The position numbers were made by a program, and so were the translations under genes. This document shows positions 1 to 11,600 of a DNA stretch of 64,000 nucleotides, piece after piece. The stretch comes from Nematostella vectensis (lineage: Eukaryota > Cnidaria > Anthozoa > Actiniaria > Edwardsiidae), in NCBI RefSeq assembly GCF_932526225.1, contig NC_064044.1, positions 5,121,747 through 5,185,746 on the forward strand, in the 5' to 3' direction. Every line of letters starts with the position of its first letter. The first letter of the stretch is position 1. A model generated the notes under the pieces. The model had not been told where the DNA came from. It searched no databases and saw only the letters and a program-made list of their open reading frames with translations.

Positions 1-530
1 AAAGTGTTTTATTTTTAATGGAGAAGTGAATAAGGGGGATAAAGCAAATCAAATAATTTTCTGGTCATCGGATGCCATTTAACTTTTTGGATGAAGAAAT
101 GCAACGGTCCGTAGAAACATTTTTAAAAATGAACCCCGATCCCTGCACTTGTCGTATGCCCGGGCGTGTGTCGGCGGCGCGATAAGTTCAAAGAGAAAGT
201 GAGCTGTCAAGGGCAGTGTCAGGGACAGTTCGCTCAGATTAGGCATCGCAACTTGACATGGTTTTCTAAACAAACACTGAGAGCGCATCGCAAACAAGGC
301 ACATTTCAGCCAAATTAGATGGAATTTCGTGGTTTATTATCAGAATTTAGCCTAACAAACTTTGTTCTTACCGCCCTTGCACAAAAGGCATTTTTTAAAC
401 TGCTTTGTACTTCCTAACATTTGTGTTCAAAAAGCGCCATTATTATTAAGTCAGCGTCTCGCCTTTCTCTTTACGAGCAATCCAAGTTTTGTTTACACAC
501 GGCTTAACTAATTTTTACCCATAATTCAAT
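1..530. other. Flank/intron, nothing recognised
   Basis: AT-rich sequence before the acyl-CoA synthetase exon. It ends in a good acceptor (TTGCAG at about 533-538), so an upstream exon, probably 5' untranslated, would lie outside the window. The only open frames are short and unlike any known protein. Confidence 0.5.
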
Positions 531-545
531 GTTGCAGGTTGTAGA

Positions 546-1634
546 ATGCCCAAGCCTTTGAGTTACTATCACCAGCCCTACGAGGCCCCTCTAGAACACA
601 GGACCCTTTTCCAACTCCTAGACCATCATGCTTCTAAATTTCCAAATAAGGAGGCGATCATCTACCGAGACGAGAACAACAACCGAAAATCGCTGACTTT
701 CCAAGAATACAGGGATCAGTCCAGGGTTCTTGCAGCCAAATTGACGGAGTTAGGACTAAGGCGAGGTCACTTGGTTCTCGCCCTGTTGCCCAGTGAAATG
801 GAGTTCGCTATCGTCCAAATGGCGCTTGGGCGGATTGGGGCTGTTTTCATGGCGCTCGAAAAAGACGATGACTTAACAGTCACAAATCTAAGGGATCAAA
901 TTCACTGCGTCTTTTATTCAGTTGACAGCGATGAGATGCGAGATGCAATACCTAAGGCAGTAGAACTAGATCAATTCAAAGCGGCTGTTTACATTGGGTC
1001 CCATATCACACCACCAAATATGTCAAAGATCTACGATTACCACGCGCTTTTTTTACAGGAGCAAACAAGCGATTACTTAGTCCTAGACCAAGCCGGAGCG
1101 GAAGTGAAAATGGAGGATCCTTTTGTTGTCCTTTTTACTTCCGGTAGCACAGGGAGACCAAAACCGATAATGTACACCAATCATGGGTTCGTGAATGGGG
1201 CAATCGTGACTCAGCATCTTTACCATACCAGTCAGGACGCTATCATTTTTAGCGATTCACCGCTGGACTGGATAACGGGCTTCGGCTTTGGCCTGGCTAT
1301 GGTGCCGCTTCTTGGAGCAACGCTTGTCATGTTTCCGCCAAATCTGTCAGTCAAAGGACACGTTACCCTAACGATTTTGGAAATCATTGAGGAAGAGAAA
1401 TGCACTCATGGCATACTTTTGTCTTACCTTTTGATTGACATGACGTTATGCCCAGAAATCTCGAGGTTTGATGTGAGCAATCTCAAGTCCATTCTGACTG
1501 GAGGTCAGCTCATGGATAAAGCTCTGATGAAGAAAGTCCTGGATACGTCTCTGATGAAGAAAGTCCTGGATATGTCTCTATTAACCTTGGCTATGGTTCT
1601 ACTGAGACGTACAACGTTGCGAGGCAGACGCTGA
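546..1634 (+). pseudogene. Acyl-CoA synthetase exon 1, intact N-terminal frame
   Basis: The first about 330 codons read cleanly as the large N-terminal subdomain of the adenylate-forming family, from the N-terminal 'LFQLLDHHASKFPNKEAI' region through TSGSTGRPK to ILTGGQLMDKAL. After the tandem 27-bp repeat the frame runs into unrelated sequence and a stop at 1634. The true continuation is visible in the other two frames up to a donor at about 1738 (CAAG/GTCTGT). Confidence 0.75.
1524..1577 (+). repeat. 27-bp tandem duplication inside the synthetase exon
   Basis: Two adjacent 27-bp copies (1524-1550 and 1551-1577) differ at one base and encode the repeated LMKKVLD stretch. The reading frame is lost immediately afterwards, so the duplication and the frameshift may share an origin. 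Confidence 0.8.
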
Positions 1635-1884
1635 CAAGGGAGAGTCCTCAGTGGATTACGGCTCGTTGAATGTGCTTCAAGGAATGGAGGTGAAAGTGTT
1701 GGACGAGGATGGAAATGTTGTTCCTGTTGGCACACAAGGTCTGTATATACAAAGAACATAATATAGCAGTAGCTATATATTGTGGAAGATGGCGCAGGTT
1801 GAGTGTGCACAGTCTTTCATTGAGGTGGTAGATTGTGGATAAAGGATGGATTAGGATAGGATTGTGGTTCCTTTTGGCTCACAA

Positions 1885-2066
1885 GACAAGGCCGTAGCAG
1901 GGGGTGGGGCACTGGGGGCATTTACCCCCCCTCCCCCAATATTAAAAAATATATATAAGGAGATGACCAATTGGGGTATTGTCTTAATGTTTTTGTATTG
2001 TGCCTCCCTCAAACCCACCCCCCCCCCCCCCCAATCTTACATGGCTTGCTACGGCTCTGCACCACC
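1885..2066. repeat. Foldback element with GTAGC-type ends
   Basis: The left end GGCCGTAGCAGG and the right end GCTTGCTACGGCTCT form an imperfect inverted repeat around C-rich and G-rich runs. It lies in intron 1 of the synthetase. The same type of end (GGCGTAGCCGG) recurs at 24628-24783. Confidence 0.45.
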
Positions 2067-2263
2067 AGAGCCTAAAGGTCTACATGGATATTATAGTTAT
2101 TATTATATTATTACAGTTATTACAGTTATTATTATATTATTATTATTGGAGGGACTTTTCTGACCATCCCCGCAAGTCCCAAAAGTCAAGTGAGTACACC
2201 ACTCTGAGGTGAAGGTTTTGGGATTAAGTTCAAATATATCTTGCTTAAAGGTTCTTCAGTCTT

Positions 2264-2359
2264 GTTAGCCTGCGTAGCAAGCGTTTCTGTGGAGTTTCAT
2301 GGAAATGACGAACAAAACTGCGCTCGCCCCATTCTTCGCGAAACGCTTGCTACGGGTTA
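2264..2359. repeat. Foldback MITE interrupted by the retrotransposon
   Basis: The left arm (TAGCCTGCGTAGCAAGCG, about 2265-2285) is inverted and repeated at the right arm (GAAACGCTTGCTACGGG, 2340-2356). The LTR element inserted at the very end of this arm, so the foldback element is the older insertion. Confidence 0.6.
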
Positions 2360-2482
2360 TGTAGGACTGGGACTAGCGCATGCGCGTGGGTTCCAAGATA
2401 GCGGAATACGTTCAGAACTGAAAACCCGTTGTTGTTTTAGCAACTGTTACATACTTTATTTTATAGCGTTATAACTGTTACA
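2360..2482 (+). repeat. 5' LTR (123 bp)
   Basis: Starts TGTAGGACTGGG and ends GTTACA. It matches 6792-6914 along its full length except for five substitutions. It is unusually short for a Gypsy LTR. A possible primer-binding site (TGGTGGCAGCC) begins two bases downstream; the matching tRNA could not be assigned. Confidence 0.93.
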
Positions 2483-2515
2483 TTGGTGGCAGCCAAGATG
2501 TGATCGAGGACTGTT

Positions 2516-3284
2516 TTGCACGACGCTAAGTTCAGTGGACGAGAAGATATTAGGAAATTCCTACGTGATTTCGAGATTTATGTCTCGCTAAATGAATGGC
2601 AAGACGAGAAGGCAGGGCAGTATTTAGCCGTTTATCTGAAAGACGAAGCGAAAGCTTTCTACCATGAGCAGGAGGATTCAGTTAGAAGAAGTTACCGGGC
2701 CTTGTGTAAAGCATTGAAGGACAGATTTGAAGGAGGGCTAGCAATACTAAAATACAAAAAGGAATTTGCCGAGCGAATTAGAGCTGAAGGGGAGCCGCTC
2801 CACTCGTATTTATCTGCTCTACGACTCGCTTACTCAAGGGCTCATGTCCCACCTGTAGTTGAAACGCTACCAGAAGACCCGACTGATGCACAAAGGGACA
2901 GGCACTCCCGACAGGAAGCAGCTTTTGATTATTATAACACCAGAGCTAAGGAGGACATTCTGTGTCAATTTATCAACGGGCTAAATTCCAAGCTGAGGGA
3001 GATACTGGTCCGTCAGGACGATTTGTTAAAAACAAGTAACCCACAGCAAGTACTGGGTGCTATTCAAGATGGGATTAATGACCTAGTTGACAAACGTGTC
3101 GAAGAGAAGGTCACGGCAGCTATCAGAAAGGGAGGAAAAAACGCTTTCTAAAGGAGAGGTCCAAGGCCCACGGATTTATGCGGAAAGTGCAAAGGAAAGG
3201 GACATTGGGCTAGAGACTGCCCATCCGTAACGGGGAATAATATAAACGAGAAAAAGGCTGGCGGATCACCCCGACACCAGCCTT
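2516..3284 (+). pseudogene. Retrotransposon gag remnant
   Basis: A capsid-like frame of about 210 codons runs from 2516 to a TAA at 3149-3151, and the same frame continues past that stop into a zinc knuckle. The knuckle, CGKCKGKGHWARDC at about 3179-3220, fits CX2CX4HX4C. It then closes at a second stop near 3284. No ATG begins the frame; the nearest upstream in-frame ATG is followed at once by TGA. Gag would package element RNA; this copy cannot make the full product. Confidence 0.82.
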
Positions 3285-3309
3285 AAGAACACAAAAGGGG
3301 GTCAACACA

Positions 3310-4023
3310 GTGCAGACAGGGTGTCGACGACACTCATACAAAGTTGAGGCAAAGGTGAACCAAGTGAAGTGCACCTTTTTGATCGACACAGGCGCAGAGG
3401 TGAGTGTAATAAGCTCATCAGTACCAGGCCTTATAATAACAGAGTCCAAAGTGCATCCAGTTTCAATAACACGTGAACCCATTGGGGTGAGAGGGGAATC
3501 CCAAGTGACATTGTTGCTGGGAGGTCGGGGGATGTCATGGAGGTTCCTGGTGGTGGATGACCTTGCAGACTCGGTATTGGGGGCCGATTTTATTGATGCC
3601 CAGCATAGGGAATGGTGGGGTTTAAGGGACAATAGTCTTTTTCTTGATGACCAGGAAATCCCGCTTGTCTCTAGTAAGTGCAGATCACTATCGGTTGAGG
3701 ATGATGCTACCCCTGTAGATGCCTTCTGTACCATTGATCTTCCAGCCAGGCATCAGGCATTTATACCCTTGCGGTGTAAAGATAATTGTAACAGAGAGGG
3801 GATGTTTAAAGCAACCACAACACCAGGAGGGGTACTTTTGACAAAGGCACTTGTTTCAGGCAAGAAGTTCTGGGTGAAGGCTGTTGATCTGTCCCAATCA
3901 CCAGTCACCCTGTATAAGAATCAGAAAGTGGGTAGTCTGACTACCGTGGATACAGTTTCCGAGCCCCTTAGTTCTAAGGAGACACTGGTAGCTGGGGGGT
4001 TTATGACAATGATAATGTCATAA
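3310..4023 (+). pseudogene. Retrotransposon protease region of pol
   Basis: The frame contains the retroviral-type aspartic protease active site LIDTGAEVSVIS near 3379-3415 and the later hydrophobic VLGADFI segment. It ends at 4023 after a G-run (about 3992-3997), where a frame change occurs relative to the rest of pol. Confidence 0.85.
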
Positions 4024-4025
4024 AC

Positions 4026-5439
4026 TTGAAAAAGCTTGGTATTGACTTGTCGGACAGTGAACTAGGCATCAATGAAAGGGAGAAACTAGAAAATCTGTTG
4101 ACCTCGTATGCTGATGTGTTTTCGCAGGGAAAACGAGACATAGGAAAATGTAGTGCTAACGTTCAGCATCATATTCATTTGAAGCCAGGGACAACTCCAG
4201 TGAAGCAACAGCTGCGCAGAATACTCTTTTGCATACAGGGAAGAAGTAAAGACAGACCTAAAGGCTATGCTGGAGGACGGTGTTATTGAGAAGTCATCAT
4301 CAGAATGGGCAAGTCCACTAGTCATTGTTCGAAAACCTTCCGGGGGGCTTAGAATATGCGTAGATTACAGAAAGCTCAACGAAGGTACGCGGGTTACCAG
4401 CTACCCCTTGCCCAACATCACCGAGTCCTTAGACCGTCTGGCCGACGCATCTTACTTCACAACGATCGATATGGGGTCTGGGTATCACCAGGTTAAAGTT
4501 GCACCCGAGGACAGAGCTAAGACAGCTTTTACAACCCCGTTTGGATTGTACCAGTACTGTCGCATGCCCTTTTGCCTGGCAGGGGCACCTGGAACGTTCC
4601 AATCAGTAGTAGAGGATATGTTGCAAGTCCTAGATGCAAATGATATGATGTCCTACTTAGACGACGTCATCTGTTTCCACTCTAGCTTTGAAGAACATCT
4701 AAGAGGGATAGAGAGGATGCTGCAAGCAGTAAGGGCATCTGGTTTTAAGCTGTCGGGTAAGAAGTGCCAGTTTGCAACAAGATCAGTGAAGTTCCTGGGT
4801 CATGTTATTGACCAGAACGGTGTCAGGCCTCAACCAGAGAAGCTAGATATCATCCGTCAGTTGGAGACCCCAACCAACGAAAAAGAGCTGCGGAAGTTCA
4901 TCGGTGTGTGTACATTCTGGAGACGCTTTGTTAAAGGCTTTTCAGAGGTTGCTGCCCCACTTCACGATCTGCTCAATAAGCAGGATTACTGCTGGTCCCC
5001 AGAATGTGATCAGGCGTTTGAGAGCTTGAAACAGCTGTTGTGTACGTCAGTCACACTGTCTCTACCATCTCAACATGGACGGTTCGCAGTGACGTGTGAT
5101 GCCTCTAACCGGGCCATCGGATACTATCTAGAGCAGACAGACAGAGATGGAGTGAAGCGACCGGTGGCGTTCGGAGGAAGAAAGCTAAACAAAGCTGAAT
5201 GCAACTACTCTACCACAGAGAGAGAATGCCTTGCGGTTATCCAGGCCCTGAAAGCTTATCGCCCATACCTACTAGGCGAGGAGTTTGATCTCTATACTGA
5301 TCACCAGTCCCTGAAGTGGCTCTTGACTAGGACACAAGAACATAGTGGCCGGCTATGGAGATGGTGGATAAGTTCAGAGAGTTTCAGTGCAAGGTGCACC
5401 ACATTCCTGGCTCGAAGAACACGGTTGCAGATGCATTGA
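4026..5439 (+). pseudogene. Retrotransposon reverse transcriptase and RNase H
   Basis: The region 4026-4289 links protease to RT, with a frame change near 4222. From 4267 the frame carries RT motifs (ASPLVIVRKP, RICVDYRKLN, YLDD catalytic motif at about 4654) and then RNase H (TCDASN near 5092, TERE near 5217, TDHQSL near 5299). Frame is lost at about 5355 and continues in the next frame. This order and the YLDD motif are typical of Ty3/Gypsy. Confidence 0.9.
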
Positions 5440-6776
5440 GTAGAATTCAGAATGTAACCACTAGTGATGTTGCAGAGTGGTCGATGGAGTACATAGTTCA
5501 GCAACAGGACAGTTGTCCGGTCACCAAGGAAGTGAAGCTGTGGTTATTACACAAGCCACCGGCTCAACAGGACGTGCAAGGAAAGGAGCTCCGAGCATTC
5601 TACAAGGAAATTCCTAACCTAACTCTGGGTGAGGATGGTGTGCTTCGACACACGAAAGAGGACAGAATAGAGGTGTTACCCAAGTCGTGATTCCATCTAC
5701 TCTGACGAAAAGGGTGTTGCAAATGCTACATGATGATGCAGGGCACCTTGGAGGCACTAAGACACTTCAAAGGATACGAGACAGATTCCAAGAGAATAAC
5801 AGATGGCTGGATTCCAAGACATGGAGCACCCGAACAACTGCATAGTGACCAGGGAGCTAATCTAAACAGCCAGAACATCGAGGAGATTTGTTAGTATTTG
5901 GAGGTGTTGAAGACAAGGACGACACCATTTCATCCTCAGTCTGATGGTTCTTCAGAAAGAAGTATACGAACCGTTAACGCAATGTTGGCCAAAGTAGTGA
6001 GTGACGATCAAAAGAACTGGGATCTCTACCTATCCTCTACCTGTTTGGCATACAACACAGCAGTTCACAGTAGCACTGGACATACTCCTAGCTACCTGGA
6101 GTTTGGACGAGAGTTGCGCCTTTCAACTGACTTAGTTGACACCGCTTTTATGTCAGGAGTGCGGCTGGAACATGCAAAGTTTGCGTTGCAATTAAAGAGC
6201 CGTCTCCAGAAAGCTTATAAAGTGGCTAGGGACACTCTTCAACTGTCTCATCAGTCTCAGAAGAGCTATTATGATCGCTGGGCAAAAGAGAAAATCTTCA
6301 AGAAAGGTGATCAGGTTTTGTGGTTTGACAAGAAGACGAGAAGAGGGAGGTATATGAAGCTGAACCGACCGTGGAGTGGACCCTGGATAGTGGTAAAACG
6401 GCTGAATGAAGTTGTGTATCGGATAAAGTATTGTGGTCAGGATAAACATGTTGGACTGAAGACACGTGTAGTACACCACAATCAGCTTAAGCCATTCTTG
6501 GGGAGTCTTGACACATCTGAAGTCCAGGTGGCCTCAAAGCCACAGGCCCATAACGAACATCTGACCCCACTGTCAAACAACTCTGACCGGAAACTTACAG
6601 TGATAGAAGAAGATGAGTCGGTTCACCGGGATGAAGTAGAGGTGACTGACGAGCCACAGGAAGATAATCCAGAGTATGATGAACCAACTCCTAGGAGACC
6701 TCAGCGTGTTCATCACCCCCCGATTTGGATGAGAGATTACAACACTGAGGGAAAAAATATTGGGACATATTTCTAG
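5355..6776 (+). pseudogene. Retrotransposon integrase remnant with core deletion
   Basis: After the RNase H/integrase linker the two zinc-binding His of the N-terminal domain are visible (LHDDAGHLGG, about 5724-5753). The Cys pair and first catalytic Asp are missing: sequence jumps to the segment with the second catalytic Asp (LHSDQG, about 5838). A TAG lies in frame at 5892-5894. From 5898 an open frame carries the rest of the core with its Glu region (FHPQSDGSSERS) and the C-terminal GPY/F-like module (RPWSGPWIVVKRL and HHNQLKPF). Confidence 0.85.
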
Positions 6777-6780
6777 ATAG

Positions 6781-6914
6781 GAAGGGGACAGTGTAGGACT
6801 GGGACTAGCGCATGCGCGTGGGTTCCAAGATGGCGGAATACGTTCAGAACTGAAAACCCGTTGTTGTTTTAGAAAATGTTACATACTTTATTGTATAGCG
6901 TTATAACTGCTACA
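6781..6914 (+). repeat. Polypurine tract and 3' LTR
   Basis: The purine-rich GGAAGGGGACAG ends at 6791 and is followed by the 123-bp 3' LTR at 6792-6914. The target duplication GTTA follows at 6915-6918. Confidence 0.9.
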
Positions 6915-7841
6915 GTTACGGGTAATATGATTATGTTTATAACAACAAAGTGATAAGCAGAGTCGTAGCAGGCCACCTCCTGCTAGGGCACTAATAATGT
7001 AAGAAAGTAGTATCTCATTTTCTGTGTTTTTCAACAGGTGAGATGTACGTGAGAAGTGTGTCGATCTTTCATTCATTGAATGCTATAAGGGTACAAGGTT
7101 CCTACCCGGAAAATAGTAAAACACCGACAAATTGGTTTCGAACAAAAGACCGGGTAATCATGACACCGGACGGAAGAGTGAAGGTATTAAAGTTATGCTG
7201 AACAAAGGAGTTTTCATTAAATACCCTGGATGGAGAAGGGGGACGGGTGGGGCTCCGATTAAAAGTGCCATCTTAGAGGGGACAGAAATCCTGGGTGTTT
7301 TAAAAGTTGAGCAACGAAAACTTTTCGCGAACTTTGAAATTTTAATTTTTCCTGAGTGTCGTAATTCACCCCCCCCCCCTCTCTCTCAGGGTATTTTATA
7401 AACACTCCCTAAAAGTACCTTGGTGCAGTCATCAGGGGGGTGCAACTAACAGCAATGTTTGACTGCCCTTTATTCAGATTCTTGGTCGCATGGACAACCT
7501 TATCAAGTGTGCCACGGAATCCATTCAACCCGCCGAGGTGGGGCATCATCTCCGAACACGAAAGAGTAATCAGCGTCATCGCAGTCGGCGTACCTGATCA
7601 GCGGCTGTATGAAACCGTCTGCGCATGCGTTGTGCTGAAACTTGTCAATAGGGAGACGGAAAAGTCAATGCTTTCTGATGTAGAAAAATGGTGTGATGAC
7701 AAATTTTACCTTCATACTAACGGCATGACCAACCGTCCTGTCCATTGGGCAGTATTCAAGAAATTCCCTGCTACAAGAACTGGCAAGATGGATAGGAGAG
7801 CTTTGAGAGAACAAGCCATGAAAAAACTTGGGATGGCTTAG

Positions 7842-8601
7842 GTTTTTTAAGGGGGGTGGGTTGAGTGACACGCCTGTACAACCCTTCCAAATGGTGTAAA
7901 TGATCATTTTTTTAATATATAATAGTTTTCTTCATAGAATACAACACATAATCGTCATCAGCAAAAGCTATTTACATATTTTTTTTAAAATGGATCAATT
8001 GAAATTTCCCGATGATTAAAATTAATATCCTATACTTAAGCTTCCCCTAATACTGCAAGGGTCTAACAAACACTTCAGAATTGCCAGAATCTAACTCATG
8101 AGATGGCCTTTTGGCGAGCCACAGCACAGGAGCTCGCCGAACCGATTGGAAGACGATCGCGGAATCCTGTTGCATAGTACCCTGGGTGTGGTCAACAGCA
8201 AGTTTTACCCCCTTGAAGATTTCAAGAAGAAATTTAAGAAGGAATTTCCAGTTCTAAGCTCTAAAAACAAACACATTTTCTGTTTCCGAAATAGCGCTTT
8301 TTAACACGCTACCACCATACAAATCTCTTTTTTGAATACATTAACGTAATGGAGCGGATGGGGGGGGGGGGGGGGGCGGGGAGTAAGCGATGCCCGCCAA
8401 TTATACCCTGGATTTGCTGCCAAGAAAGGGCTACTCTCTCCTCTCGCGCGTTTTTTCTTGCCATAGGAATCACAAAACTCCGAAAACCGTCTTCCCCGGC
8501 TCGCTCCGATTTTTTTTAGCTTGTCTCCCTTCCCTCCCATACTTTTTTTATTTGTGCCTCGTTTCCATGTAGAAGAAAAAGGTTTTTGTGACCAAAACAA
8601 T
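7842..8601. other. Intergenic, low-complexity and foldback sequence
   Basis: Spacer between the synthetase pseudogene and the four-span gene. It holds a G-run (8360-8380) and, at about 8395-8500, sequence with inverted ends like the foldback elements at 26787 and 33832. No coding exon is recognised. The last part should contain the promoter and 5' untranslated region of the next gene. Confidence 0.4.
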
Positions 8602-11600
8602 ATGGCGGAGGAATTACACTATTATTCCGTAAAAGCAGGGCTTCACATAGGTGTTGTAGACGTACTCTGTGGGCTTATCAGCATCGGTATAGGAGCATTT
8701 AATACCAGGAACGACGAACACACCGTTATAACAAAATTCCAGGCCGAAGGTTTGCCGATATGGACCGGTATATTGGTAAGCTTGGAAACGAAGCTCTTTG
8801 TTTGTGTAAGAAAATTATGAGCTTTTTTATTGCGTGATTTATTCTTAATAACTTAAACTTTCAGTAATATAAGGTTTTATTATTCGCCCGCACTTGCGTT
8901 GCCGTTACTTTCTTGTTTTGATTTTTTGTGTGTGACCTTTATCGGCGAATTGCTGAAATATCTGTTTTGACAGCTCTTTGAACGGGTTTTGACAAGATGA
9001 AAGCGTATTGAAAATTTGTCACCTCACAAAAATTAATCAGATAGCCATTGCTACCTATACCAATGTTTGTAACTACGTAATCTATGAAGCCTTTATTCAC
9101 ATTGCTTAGAAACAAAATGTTTTTTGAGACTTGATTTTTTCTAAATTCTATCGAAACCTGTAGCAACAAAATAATTCGTAATAAGAGTTAAGCTTATCCC
9201 ATTTTAGATCAAATTGGCGCAAAATTTATTATGTTTTATTAAAACCACGAGCTGTTTTTAATTAAATTACCTTTTATGTCTTTAGAAATTGAACTCTTAG
9301 AGAAAATAACATACTTTTCTATTTAAATTTTGTAATAAAGAAGCTTGCAAAATCATCTATTTTGAATACCATAATAATAAACTATTCAATATTATGCTCC
9401 AAAATGGTTGAAACCCGTGAACTCAAATTAAGTGATTTCGCACTTGTTAAATTTGCTGTTATACCCTTAAATATTTTATTTCCAATCAATATTATATGAC
9501 TACAAAGAAGATACTTTTTAGAATGAAACAACACCCCTCCTATTCTTCATTTACATATTACCTACTTCTGTTTAAAGTTGTTTTTGATCCAATTACGTTT
9601 CTTTAGTTTGTTATCACTGGAGGTGTTGGAATATTGACCTACAAAAATCCTAGAAAATGTATTGTAAGTATGATTTGATATTTGCCTGTAGCCAGGAGAC
9701 TGGGAGACTGGGAAGAACTAACCCCTTTTCACTGGAAGGTCTGCTAAAATGAAGGAAAATTAAGTACCACTGCAAGCTAGAATGAGCTACCATAAGTTTC
9801 TTAAAGTTTCCCTGCCTCAAAAAGCACCTACTGTACCCCTTTGGTTCCTGCTAAGAATATGGGCATCCCAGAATACATCTTGGACACCCATTTGTTTCTT
9901 ACTATTTCACTTACGGCGCCTTAATGAATAGTGGACTCCTTTAGCAGTCAAGGGAGGTGTCCATGCACCCACCCCTAGTTGTGCACCTGCTATTTTACAC
10001 AACCCTTATCTGTTGTTCTTATCTTCTTTGCAGATCCCCTATTGCTTGCTTTATCAGTCTGTTCATGGCATAAGCCCCATCTATTGCATACAGTAAATTA
10101 CACCCTTTAAGGGTTGGTTGTTCCTATTTTCTTTGCAGGTCGTCCTTTTCATGCTCCTTTCAGTCTTGTCTACGGCATCAGCCATTTTAGTGTTCTGGGA
10201 GATCCTCCCCTTGCTTCTCTCTGGAAAGAAGGACGTTCCATGGAACCTATCCTATGGCTCGTTTCTAGGCCTCTGTGCCATTGTATTTGTTATTAGTATG
10301 AAGGGCATATATATTTCATTCAAAGCAACATTCATGTACAGTAGTTGTAGAAAACGGCAGCCCCCAAGAGAGGTGAGTGTCACCAAGTGCTACTGTTTTT
10401 CACCGACATGCAACTTACAGACAATTTGGTATTTGATGGTTAAGTTTGCCCATTTTTGAAGCATCTCTTCAAGAGAAAAGCTATTTCCAGTTCTTTTGTG
10501 AAAAATGGCCTTTTTTTCTAGTCCCAGTATCATGCTACCTTATGCTAAGAGTTTTCTCTATACCAAACCGCCTCCCCCTTCACCCTAAAAAATGGTGTAT
10601 CCCATCTCTGATAAAACGTAAAGCAGAGTTTATGCTAGATGAAGTATTATAAATGTTAGCTAACAAATGCTGGGCAGGAAAATGCGTTCAGCTTAGCAAG
10701 GTGAAGCCAGAAGCACTGACACATGATGATGCACATTGTCACCAGTTTGCTTCCGGGGCCCAATGGAAACCTCAACCAACAAACAATCTATTAGAATCTG
10801 CACTATCCAAGGCCATCTGCCCTAAATTATCAGTAACATCTTAAGACTACCAATAGACACTGCTTTTTACAATTTGAAATTTTTTGTTTCACGTTAAAAA
10901 TCATCAGAGATTGTTTCGTTATCGACCCCAAGTAAACTAGTGACAATGTGGCTTTAAGTTCAGTGTAATCCTTCTCAACTCACTGACTATCCCCTTGTCC
11001 TTTCACAGCCACAGCCAGCAGTACTAGACATAGGGCCGGCATTGGACCAGAGATCCCAGATAGAGGAAAGACACCTTTCAAGATGCAATCGTCCTTCCCC
11101 TTCACACAGGGTTAGACATTTTCTAGTAAAAACAATAAATCCTAAATTGAAAAAGTCTGGTTTTGAGTAGCTTTGCCCATTAATAGGCAGGTCAATCCCT
11201 AGGCTTTAAAATCAAGATTAAAGCTGCAATTTCTTGTGTAGACGGGGCTTGAACATTAAATCAAGAGGCTTTTGGCCTAAAAAATACTATTGTGGACACT
11301 GTAATGAGTTATTTTTAATCTGCTCAAATTCTTGGAGGTTTTTTTAGGGAGACCAAAAGGCCTAAACTTTGATAAGACAAGTCATGGAAGATAAAATGGC
11401 ATGTTGACATCTTTGGAAATTATAGTCTATTTAGTGGAAGCAAGCACAATGAGCTCTCTTTTCCCCCAATTGGGTTGGAATCCTTGCTAGATTTCTTCCA
11501 AATTAATGCAATAAGCATTATTCCAGATTGTTTTCTCAACCATTTTTCATTGTTGTGTATAGGGTGCTTCATCATCATCTAGGAGTCATCGTCAACACCG

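Larger units (their letters stand above)
2360..6914 (+). mobile_element. Degenerate Ty3/Gypsy LTR retrotransposon
   Basis: A 4.56-kb element bounded by two 123-bp LTRs (TG...CA) and a 4-bp target duplication GTTA (2356-2359 and 6915-6918). Inside, in Gypsy order, are gag, protease, reverse transcriptase, RNase H and integrase on the plus strand. There is no envelope-like frame. The copy is dead: gag has no ATG and an in-frame stop before its zinc knuckle, the frame changes several times in pol, the integrase core is partly deleted, and an in-frame stop lies at 5892-5894. The LTRs differ at 5 of 123 positions by eye, indicating a moderately old insertion. It lies in intron 1 of the synthetase pseudogene, in the same orientation. 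Confidence 0.93.
539..7841 (+). pseudogene. Acyl-CoA synthetase (AMP-binding, ACSF2/medium-chain type), frameshifted
   Basis: The family activates carboxylic acids as acyl-AMP and transfers them to CoA. Three exons are visible: about 539-1737, 7038-7183 and 7478-7841, with start ATG at 546. Exon 1 carries the A3 P-loop TSGSTGRPK near residue 200. Exon 2 starts with EMYVRS in the phase expected after the GTQ end of exon 1. Exon 3 has the A8 motif GRMDNLIK and the A10 motif TRTGKMDR with its Lys, ending at TAG 7839. Breaks: a 27-bp direct duplication at 1524-1577, two frame changes between 1577 and 1640 (the A5 GYGSTE motif is out of frame with the start), and another frame change near 7535. 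A retrotransposon sits in intron 1, which alone need not be harmful. Either a pseudogene or a gene with several sequencing indels; pseudogene is favoured. The exact subfamily is uncertain. Confidence 0.75.

Noticed and set aside
7132-7401. 89-codon plus-strand frame
   Set aside because: Reads across synthetase exon 2 in a wrong frame and into the intron.
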